A stretch of DNA of 64,000 bases from Ziziphus jujuba (taxonomy: Eukaryota; Streptophyta; Magnoliopsida; Rosales; Rhamnaceae): positions 10,540,001 through 10,604,000 of the forward strand of contig NC_083386.1 of the NCBI RefSeq assembly GCF_031755915.1, read 5' to 3'. Made by a program: the position numbers and the translations under genes. A model generated the notes under the pieces. That model was not told the origin of the DNA and did no database searches. It worked only from the letters and a program-made list of their open reading frames with translations. Positions 12,584 through 22,462 of this stretch are shown piece after piece. Position 1 is the first letter of the stretch. The number at the start of each line of letters is the position of its first letter.

Positions 12584-13838
12584 AAGTATTATTTTTCTGA
12601 TATAAATTTCAAATCCTAAAGTTTTAAAGTCGTAATTGAATTAAATGTATTTAATGTTGTTTTTATTATTCATTTCATTGGAGATTTTAATACAAATTTT
12701 ATGGAATTTTATTCTGTTTTTAATTACCTATTTATATTAATGTTTTAACAATGCATTTTATCTTGATTTTACTATTTACATTGATTTGATGATTTTAAAG
12801 AGATCTTACTATGTCTTTACCATTTATTTTAAATGGAGGTTTTAATTATTCCTTGTTCAATTAATTAATTCATTATAACTATTTTAATTATTTCCTAAAT
12901 TGTCTTAATGTAAGTTTCATTAATATTTTTGTATTATTTGTTTATGACATTATCAATCATTTAGTAATTGTTACAAAATTATTTTTATTTCTATTCCTGT
13001 TTTATTTTCATTATAAATTTTGGATGCTTGATTTATTATATTTTATTTTATTTGATATTTAGTTAACTAATTGTTTCCTTGGTTTTCGGAGAATACAAAT
13101 AACGGGTTTTATGAAAATGTTTTAAAAGGGGAACTTTTCCAACGGAGTGAATGGTGAGGGTTTTGAGAGAAAATATTATTTTCAATTAATTATTATTTAT
13201 TAATTTATTCTTAATTAATCAAATATACTATAATTAACTTTGTTTTATAGCTGCATAGTAGATAGCATCACTCACTGAGATGATTAGCATTTCATATTTT
13301 TAAATTCCGTTCCCCTAGGTACAAGGATTGGGAGACGTTGATCATCCAGGGCGAGCCCAACGTCTCAGTTCATTGCCGAAATTCCAAGAAGCATTTCCTC
13401 CCTTTTTCCTCTTCATCTTGTATTGCTTCCTTATCTGACATTGAATAAATTTTATGTTTATTTGTATAATGCTCTGTATACTGTATTGGACATTTAGTTA
13501 TTAATTATGCACTGATTTACTGTTATTCATTTGGAGTGCTGCAAATTTGTAGAATTAAATTATAGTAATGTGGGAGGAATCATGGGATGTATATAGAAGT
13601 GTGTTTTCAGTGCAGGAAATTTGTGGTAAGTCCAACCCTTAGGGGAAGTTCTGCCGGATTTTCTATTGGAGGGTCCAGTAGAGTTTCTCTGTGATCAGGG
13701 CTTGTCTAGGATTCCGATGAGAAATTTTGGACGGGTCCTGACAGAAAAACCCATCGAAAATTTTACAAAAAATTCAATGGCATCTCCCATATAAATTGAA
13801 CTTTCCCAAGTGATTTTTGCATAGAAAGCAAGCTCCTA

Positions 13839-14234
13839 TGTGAGATCCCACATCGGTTGGAAAGGGAAACGAAACACTCCATATAAGTGGATGTGGATAC
13901 CTTTCCCTTGAGGGGCCTTTTAAAACCTTGAGGGTTGGGTTATAAGAGAATTCCCCAGGCCTAAAGAGTACAATATCTCATGCGGGTGGTATGGGCTGTC
14001 ACAGATGGTATCAGAGCCAGACCCGGATCGGTGTGCCAGCGAGGACGCTGGGCCCCAAGGGGAGAGGATTGTGAGATCCCACATCTGTTGGAAAAGGGAA
14101 CGAAACACTCCATATAAGTGGGTGTGGATACCTTTCCCTTGAGAGGCCTTTTAAAACTTTGAGGGCTGGGTTGTAAGAGAATTCTCTAGGCCCAAAGAGG
14201 ACAATATCTCATGCGAGCGCTCTAGGTTGTCACA
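13839..14234 (+). mobile_element. complete TRIM retrotransposon, 396 bp
   Basis: Two 165-bp LTRs (13839-14003 and 14070-14234), both TGTGAGATCCCACATC...GTCACA, about 90% alike by eye, surround a 66-bp core. The core starts with a primer-binding site TGGTATCAGAGC (14006-14017), complementary to the 3' end of initiator tRNA-Met, and ends in a polypurine tract AAGGGGAGAGGA (14058-14069). There is no coding capacity, as expected for terminal-repeat retrotransposons in miniature. The TSD is a perfect TCCTA (13834-13838 and 14235-14239). It was presumably mobilised by the proteins of an autonomous element. Confidence 0.95.
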
Positions 14235-15838
14235 TCCTACATATATAGTTACCTTATTCCTCCTCCTTGTTATAGTTTTCCACAAATTTGCAGCACTTTT
14301 ATAGATAAAAAAGACAACAACACAATAAATACATAATTAATAAAAACAACACCTATGTCCATCATTAGCATAAGAAGATTCTAAGATTGTTCAAAATATA
14401 TAAATATTACAAATAAAAGAGAATTATATTAGTAATAGTAAAATAATGACAAGATGAGGAGTAGGAAAAAATACATAATACAGCTGGAGGAGAAATGCAA
14501 TCAAATAGTTTCCATAGCTCATACAATCAATTCATGATCTACTTAGACTTAGGGGAATGAATCTACAAGATAAGAAAAACTAGTGAGATGCTAAATATCT
14601 CAATAAGTGGTATCTTTCTAATATTAAGAGTAATATTGTAACACCTCGTCCCGAAGTATATCAAAATTTTTCTCACATTGACTGGGTTTGACCACCATTG
14701 ACCAAGTGGGTCTCATTTTAACTTTTTGAACTAGATGGAATTCTATGATGATCAAGGCACCATTGCGAAGTACGCATTAACACAAGTTCGTAGACTAGTA
14801 TTACATTGAAACAAAGCTAAGGTTTGAAAGTTATGGGCAAAACAAGATACGGTCCAAATTGTCTGAGGGTGCCAGGTTTGACTTTTAATTTTATAAAATT
14901 TTACATTGACTCATGTATGGTTGTAAAGTACTCATCGATACAAGTTCATAGACTATTGGCATGCCTAATTTGGACATTTGATTAGAAAGTAGTAGACTTG
15001 AAGTTTTTCAGGGACAGCGTTTAATGTGTATCGATCTGTATACATGTGCACAGTGCCCAATAACACTGTGCCACATGTCACATTTTTGGGCCAATCCAAG
15101 AGTGCATAGTGCCATCCATGAGCATTTTGATTGGGCAAGAAGGGCAGAGAGAAGGGAGAGAAGGAAGAGAAAGAAGGAGAAAAAGGAAAGAGAGGGAGGA
15201 ATCGGCGTTAGGCTGTTCACCCTTTTCTGGCCACCACTATGCAACACACACCAGCCCACCATGAAACCAACCTAAAAACCAGCCGGCCACCCAAAAACCA
15301 CAGCTAGATTGCCAGCGATGTGCCCGAATCAAGGCGTTTACCAGCGATGGCCCCGTTTCCTTCTGCCACTGATTTCTCCCAAACTAGCCACCCATTTTTT
15401 ACATCGCTGATTCCATTAGCTTATCCATCCTTCAATCTACCTCCCCACAAAAAATCACAGCCAGTGGTGATGGTTTCCGATGACCATGTCGCCTCGTTGG
15501 AAAACTTGGTTCCGACGAGTTTTTGATGACATTTTCCACCCTTTCCCACTAATTTCACATCCCTGAATCTAAATCCAAGGTTCTTTTCGCTCAATTCTTG
15601 ATGGATTATAAGATTTGTGGACATCAGTTCCGACACTTTTCTAGCGAGATTCCAACCACCACAGGTCCGATCTCTTGGAGGTAAAACTTGATTTGTAATT
15701 CTCATATCGTAAGCTTCATTTCGGTATATTATTTGTAAATATTGGTTAACATTTATGTTAGTTCCCCCGGGTAACTGTGCATAAAATACCCAATTAAAAT
15801 ATTAATTTAATTGATTTTGTATGGCATTGATATTTTAG

Positions 15839-15899
15839 AAACATGTGTGAGACATGGGATCGACCTCGTTGAGGATCTTGATTGATAACCGTGCTTGAG
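15839..15899 (+). ncRNA. 61-nt LTR mini-exon, copy 2
   Basis: It is flanked by TTGATATTTTAG and GTGAGTTTAT. Sequence differs from copy 1 at many sites, yet the length and both splice sites are identical. Confidence 0.5.
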
Positions 15900-16541
15900 G
15901 TGAGTTTATCCAACTTCAAATTTATTTTCAAGTGTCAAATTATTTATATTTTACATTAATTAAATATTTGGATTTGATATTTTATGTGTTGGAGATTTAA
16001 TAAAATTGCAATCTAAATTTATATTGCCAATTTATGATAATTTTTAATATATGTGTTGTTGCCAAAAATATATATCGGAATTTAAAGGAATTATGGTTTT
16101 GAATTCTTATTAGTTATTATTATGTTTATTATTGAATTTATGATACATAATAAATGTGTTTATATGAATTTAATTGCATATGAATTTTAATATTATTTTT
16201 GGTACAACTTGATTTTAAAGATTTGAAGAAAAATATTTGTTTGAAGTTATTACGTTTCAAAAATATATTTATGCATTTAAATGTTATGGATTTGATTTTA
16301 CAGCATTGATAAATTGGCATATTTTATCTATGGATTTATGAAGATTTGAGGGAATATTGTTTTAAATTTTTTATGCTCAAACAATGTATTTATGCATTTG
16401 ATTATTTGTGGATTTGATTTAGTTATGGTGAAATTGATGGATTTATGATTATGGTTTAAAGGTAATGTAGATTAATGGATTTGAAAAGTGATATTTATGA
16501 GATTTCAAGATTTGGAAAATATATGATTTTACTGGTTTTTA

Positions 16542-16819
16542 GATGCACATACAATACTAGTGTTCTGTATTATATATGTGGATATGATTAGCATGCAGGT
16601 TTATAGAGTTGTACTGTGGCTGCCATCGCAACGAGAGTAGGCAGGGTATAATGTGCAGTGAGCATCAGCCACCCCTCTCCATTGCCAGGATGGCTGATAG
16701 CAACGGCGCTGTGGAATGCCAAGCAGTCGTACGTCGGTTTCCCTCGTTAACCCCCCCTTAAGACGATGCTTGAGATGCTGGATACTATTGGGCATCACTG
16801 GTATATAGTTTGGTGCATT
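16542..16819 (+). other. GC-rich LTR module, copy 2
   Basis: It begins after GTTTTTAG, with ends GATGCAC and GGTGCATT, the CpG-decayed forms of GACGCAC and GTGCGTC. The short stem reads ATACAATAC / GTATTATAT: the G-C pair of copy 1 has become A-T on both arms. Confidence 0.7.
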
Positions 16820-18028
16820 AAATCGTTTTGTCGACATGATTTTCAAAACTAAATATTTTAAAATCATATTTAAATTTAAAATATATTTAATGGTGTTTTT
16901 ATCATTTATTGCAATTGATGTTTTAAAAATGCATTTTACCATGATTTTGTTATTTAAACTGATTTGACTATTTAAAATGTTTTAAAAATGCATATTCTTA
17001 CATTTTATGTCAAATAGATGTTTTAAATTGATTCAAATATTCCTTTTATTATCAAATTGATTTATTCTACTTATTTTAAACTGATTGTTAAAATGCATTT
17101 ATTCATGTTTTTATTATTATTTCAATGTGGGATTTTAACATGAAATTTATTGTATTTAATTGCCTATGCAAATTGAGGTTTTTTTTAAAACTAATTAAAA
17201 TAATTCTTTTACTATTTATTATTTCATTGAATTAATTAATAAATTTGATAAATTATATATTGAGTTTAGTTTTGTTTGGTTAATTTGCTTTTGTACTAAA
17301 TTCTTCTGATACAAATTCTATTATTTATTTGTGACTTTATTTTATCTTATGATATTTTATTATATTTTTCATTAAACTATCCTCAAAGTTATGTTGTAAG
17401 ATTTAAATTATTGTATTTTATTTATTTAACATTTCCTTAATTTTTGGGGTATACAAATTATTTTCAACTAATTAATATTTATTTATTTATTTTTAATTAA
17501 TCAAGTGTATTATTTTACTATGATTATTATTACTATTATTGTATAGTAGATAGGGTCACTCACTGAGATGATTAGTATTTCGCATTTCTAAATCCATTCC
17601 CCTAGGCTCGGGTTTGGTAGATGTGACCATCCTTGGGTGAGCTTGACTTTTAAAGTTATTTCTTTTCTTTCCTATCTTGTAAATTTTTTCTTCTTATTTT
17701 TCTTTTTATCTTTTATTGTAAATTTCATACTTAGTTGTAACTTTAAAATGTTCTGTATGCTACATCGAGTATTTATTTATTTAATATTACACTGATTCCC
17801 TTTTTATTATTATGAAGTGCTGCAAACTTGTGGAAACAAATTGTACTATGGTAGCAAAAATAAGAAGATATTGTTATAAGTGTGTTTTTTATGCAAGAAA
17901 TTTTATGGTAAGTCCAATCCTTAGGGAAGATGCTACTGAATTTTCCATTGGAGGGTTCCGTAGAGTTTCCCTGGGATCAGGATTTATCTAGGGTTCAGGT
18001 GATAGATCGTAAACGGGTCCTGACGGAG

Positions 18029-18040
18029 TGGTATTAGAGC
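18029..18040 (+). other. primer-binding site
   Basis: TGGTATTAGAGC, three bases inside the 5' LTR end. It has one change from TGGTATCAGAGC, the complement of the initiator tRNA-Met 3' end. Confidence 0.85.
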
Positions 18041-18159
18041 TTTAAGTTTTAGTATCCTTAAGGGATTGTGCATCATTGTGCCTCCCATCCGCATTTATTC
18101 TTTTGTTTTAAACATATTAAATCGTCATTCCCTTGCCTAGGAGATAATTCTTTGCTCGA

Positions 18160-20150
18160 GTTGTAATAACTCAAACCCCTTGAGATGCCAATTAAAGATC
18201 GCCACTCCTGCAGAAGAGTTCCCATGGTTTAGTCAAATGGTCAAGGGTTGTCTCTTCTGTATTGAAGATCAAGTGATGGAAGCAAATCTTATTCTGTTGG
18301 ACCTTTTAGGCTTAAAGTAATCATAGACATGTAATCATAGACATGGATTGGTTAGATGTGAATCGTACCTTTGTGGATTGCTACAATAAAGAAGTAAGGT
18401 TTATGTGATTTGGCCTACCCAAAGTGGTGTTTTGTGGAAACTTTAAGAGATTTTTGACAAGGTTAATTTCTACATTCACAGCCAAGAAGCTATTAAAGAA
18501 CGGTTATTAAGGATATCTAGCCCATGTGATTGATACTTGAGTATATGGTGAAAGGTTAGAAGACGTCCTTGTAGTGATAGACCGTTCGAAGGTGTTTCCC
18601 AACAAGTTACTTGGGTTACCACTGGAAAAGGGGATTGACTTTGCCATCGAATTGGCTTTGGGCACCTACCTATTTCTTTATCGCCATGCCATATGGGTCT
18701 AATAGAATTGAGGGAGCTAAAGTTCAACTGTAAGATTTGGTAGATAATGGATTCATTAGACCAAGTGTATCACCAAACTCCAAGGTGCCAAGAAGTTTTT
18801 CAAGATTAACTTAAGGTCTGGGTTTCATCAATTGAGAATCCGAGAGTCGGACATCCTTGAAGTCAAGAAAGAAATCCTAAAGGAGGCACACAGTTCGATG
18901 TATGCGATGCAACCCAAAAGTACTAAAATGTACTGCACACTCATTAAGTACTACTGGTGAATTAACATGAAGAGGGAAGTTGCACATTTCATATCAAAGT
19001 GTTTAATCTTTCGACAAGTGAAGGTGAAAAGACAGAAACCTTCAGGGCAACTTCAACCCTTGCCTGTTCTCGTATGGAAGTGGGAAGATCTCAATACGGA
19101 TTTCATGTTCAAACTTACTCCCATAGAGAGAAGGTACAATGGGGTTTAATCGACTTACCATGTCAACACACTTTCTACTTGTATGAGAGCCGTTCTCACT
19201 AAAGAAATTAGCCGAGTTGTTCGTGAGGCACATCGTGAGTCTACATGGAATGCTGATCATCATCACATCTAATAAAGATCTACACTTTACTTTATGACTG
19301 TGGTGAAAGTTAGCAGATGCACTTGGAGCAAGGCTCAACTACCATATCGCCTTTCACCAGTGGACCGATGGACAAGCGGAGCGCAATATTCAGACTTTGG
19401 AAGATATGTTAAGATCATGTATCATGCAATTTGGAGGAAGCTAGGACGAGCAATTGCCATTGGTAGAGTTAATTTATAATAACAGGTACCAAGCAAGCAT
19501 CGAAATGTCCCCAGTTGAGGCCCTATATGGGAGACAATGTCAAACCCCACTGTGGTGGAATGAATTAGGCGAGGAGAAGCTCTTGACGGCAAACAATGTG
19601 ATTGGTCCGACTACCTACGGATGACTATGGATAAAGCAAAAGTCATCCAAGAAATAATGAAGGCTGCTGATGATCAACAGAAGAGTTAAATAGACGTGCA
19701 TAGAAAAGATCTTGAATTTAAAGTCGAAGATTAGGTTTTCTTGAAGTCATCACCGATGAAAGGAGTCGTACGCTTGGGCCGACGAGGGAAGCTAAGTCCT
19801 CATTACCATAGGTGCCTATGAGATTATCAAGAGAATTGGTTTTGTGGCATACAGGTTAGCATCATTGGAAAAGATAGCACGAGTACACAACATGTTTCAC
19901 ATTTCGATACTCCGAAAGTACATAGCAGACCCATCACACATGCTTGAGGCTTCCAACATCGAGTTAAGATAAGACCTATCATATACGAAGCATCCAGTTC
20001 AGATCTTAGATCACAAGGAGTGCATATTGATCAATAAGACCATTTCTCAAATCAACATATTGTGGTGAAATCACCTAGTCGAGGAGGTGATGTGGGAGCC
20101 TAAGGCACAAATGCTCAACCAGTACCCCTACATGTTTCAATGATGCAAAA
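18160..20150 (+). pseudogene. pol remnant: protease, RT start, integrase, chromodomain-like tail
   Basis: Protease-end sequence (18230-18440) has an IDMDWL-type motif, followed by the start of reverse transcriptase (18560-18860: a P-L-E-R-E-I-D-F block, a DNGFIRPSVSP-like block and GFHQLRIRESD). At about 18866 the text jumps into the integrase zinc domain (EAHSSMYAM, then KCLIFRQVKV, where the last Cys of the HHCC set is Phe). The lost part covers the RT active site and RNase H. Integrase core (FKL-type and QPLPVPVWKWE-like blocks), a GPYEIIKRIG-like motif (19815-19840) and a tail with PVQILDHKE and WEPKAQM (19990-20110) follow. That tail resembles the C-terminal chromodomain of the plant Tekay/Del clade. 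Many stops and frameshifts make it inactive. Confidence 0.85.
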
Positions 20151-20171
20151 TTTCAAGGATGAAATTTTTAT

Positions 20172-20182
20172 AAAGGGGGAGA
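20172..20182 (+). other. polypurine tract
   Basis: AAAGGGGGAGA immediately before the 3' LTR, the expected plus-strand primer site. Confidence 0.8.
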
Positions 20183-21413
20183 TTTTAACACTCCATCTCA
20201 AAGTACACTAAAATTTTTCTCGCATTGACCAGGTTTGATCGTCATTGACCAAGTGGGTCTCGTTTTGAATTTTTGACCTAGATGGAATTCTATGTTGATC
20301 GAGGCACCATTGTGAATTATGCATCAACACAAGTCTATAGACTAATAATAGCATGTGAAAAACAAAGTTGCAGTTTAAAAGTTATAGGTAAAACAAGATG
20401 CAGTCTGAACTGTCTGAGAGTGCCAATTTTACATTTTATTTTTATAAAGTTTTGCTTTCACTCATGTATGGTTGTAAAGTACTCATCAATACGAGTTCAT
20501 AGACTCGTGACATGCCTAATTTGGACATTTTTTTAGAAAGTAACAGACCTACAAATTTTTTCCGAGACAACATTTAATGTGCATCGATCTGTATACATGT
20601 GCATAGTGCCCAATAACACTGTGCCACATGTCACATTTTTAGACCAACCCATGAGTACACAATGGCACCCATGGGCATTTTGATTGGGTGAGAAGGGGAG
20701 AAGGAAGGGCAGAATGAAGAGTGAGAAAGAGAAAGAGGAGAGAGAAGGAGAAACCAACCTTACATCGTTCATCCTTTTCAAGCCACCACCATGCAACACA
20801 CACTGGCCCACCGTGAAGCCAACCTGAAAACTAACCGGCCACCCAAAAACCATAGCTATATCACCAACGACGCTCCCAGATCAAGGCATTTTCTGGTGAT
20901 GGCCCTGTTTCCTTCCACCACCGATTTCTCCTAAACTAGCCACCCACTTTTAACACCACCGGTTCCATTGGCTTATCCATCCTCCAATCTACCTTTCCAC
21001 CAAAAATGAAGGCCATTGGCCACCAGACGCACCATCGGTTGTAACAATTTTCAGTGACCAAGGTGGCTCCTCGAAAAACTTGGTTCCGATGAGTTTCTGA
21101 TGACACCTTCCACCCTTTCCCACTAATTTGACCTCCCTTAATCAAAATTCGAGGTCCTTTTCCCTCAATTCTTGACAACTCATGAGATTTGTGAACATTA
21201 AGCCTAAGATATTTCTGATGAGATTTTCGGCCACCACAAATCCGATCTCCAGGAGATAAGACTTGATTTATAATCCTCGCATTGTAAGCTTTGTTTCGGT
21301 ATATCATTTGTAAAATTTGTTTAACGTTTGTGTTAGCTCCCCCGGGTAACCTTGCATAAAATACCCGATTAAAATATTAATTTAATAAGTTTTGTGTGGC
21401 ATTGATATTTTAG

Positions 21414-21474
21414 AAGTACGTATGAGTCGTAGGACCGACCCCGTTGAGGATCTTGATTAATAAGCATGCTTGAA
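21414..21474 (+). ncRNA. 61-nt LTR mini-exon, copy 3
   Basis: Between ATTGATATTTTAG and GTGAGTGATC. The 61-nt length is unchanged. Confidence 0.5.
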
Positions 21475-22183
21475 GTGAGTGATCTACCTTCAAATTTATC
21501 TTCAGCCATTAAATTATATATATTTTGTGTGAATTAAATATTTGGATTTGATATTTTATGTGTTGGAGATTTAATAAAATTGCTATCTAAATTTATATTG
21601 CCAATTTATGATAATTTTTAATATATGTGTTGTTGCCAAAAATATATGTGCGAATTTAAAGGAATTATGGTTTTAAATTCTTATTAATTATTATTATGTT
21701 TCATATTGAATTTATGATACATAATAAATGTGTTTATATGAATTTAATTGCTTATGAGTTTTATATGAATTTTATTATTATTTTTTGTACAACTTGATTT
21801 TAACGATTTGAAGAAAAATATTTGCTTACATTTATTATGTTTCAAAAATATACCTATGCATTTAAATGTTATGGATTTGATTTATGGCATTGAAAAATTG
21901 GTATATTTGCATCGATGGATTTATGATATGGAATTCTATATAGATTGGATTTTTAAGATTTGAGGGAATATTGTTTTAAAATTTTAATGCTCAAAGAACG
22001 TATTTATGCATTTGATTATTTTTTTATTTGATTTAGTCATGGTGAAATTATTGGATTTACATTGATGGATTTAAAGTGATGGATTTATGATGATGGTTTA
22101 AAGTTGATGTGGATTAATGGATTTGAAAAATGGCATTTATGAGATTTCAAGATTTGAAAAATATATGATTTTATTCGTTTTTA

Positions 22184-22462
22184 GGTACACCATACAGTAC
22201 TGGTGTTCTGTACTGTATATGTGAATATGATTAGCACGTAGGTTTATAGGGTCATCCTATGGTTGCCATCGGATCGAGGGTAGGCAAGGTATAATATGCA
22301 GTGAGCATCAGCCACCCCCTTCCATGGCCAGTATGACTAATAGCAACGGTACTGTGAGACATCAAGCGACCGTATGCTGGTTTCTCTCTTTAACCTCCCC
22401 GTCAGCCCGTGCTCGGAACATTGGATACCATCGGGCATTACTGGTGTATAGTTTGGTGCATT
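22184..22462 (+). other. GC-rich LTR module, copy 3
   Basis: It follows GTTTTTAG. The stem ATACAGTAC / GTACTGTAT is perfect here, as in copy 1, while the outer inverted ends are decayed. Confidence 0.7.

Larger units (their letters stand above)
10323..13743 (+). mobile_element. solo LTR, family A (TGTAACACC...TCCTGACA)
   Basis: The LTR starts TGTAACACCTCGTCCCG and ends GGTCCTGACA, 3421 bp. Flanks are GGAAA (10318-10322) and GAAAA (13744-13748), a 5-bp TSD with one mismatch. The uninterrupted site is readable in unit 3 (AACTAAGAGAAAACCC, 25620). No internal region or second LTR is present, so it is a solo LTR left by LTR-LTR recombination. In order it holds a TTGACC-rich start (10365-10460), a TATA-like run (10718-10735), a CACGTG box (about 10760), a GA tract (10843-10902), a GC-rich block, a donor at 11410, a 61-nt mini-exon, the GC module, an acceptor at 13318 and a donor at 13626. 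Confidence 0.92.
14637..18025 (+). repeat. 5' LTR
   Basis: 3389 bp, starting TGTAACACCTCGTCCCG, ending TCCTGACG (terminal A changed). It contains W-boxes, a GA-rich tract (15135-15200), a donor-like GGAG/GTAAAA (15681), the mini-exon (15839-15899), the module (16542-16819), an acceptor CCCCTAG (17605) and a donor ATG/GTAAGTCC (17908). Confidence 0.88.

Noticed and set aside
14637..18025. Reading the 14.6-18.0 kb LTR as a separate solo LTR
   Set aside because: A primer-binding site follows at 18029, pol remnants continue to 20150, and a second LTR starts after a polypurine tract, so it is the 5' LTR of one element.
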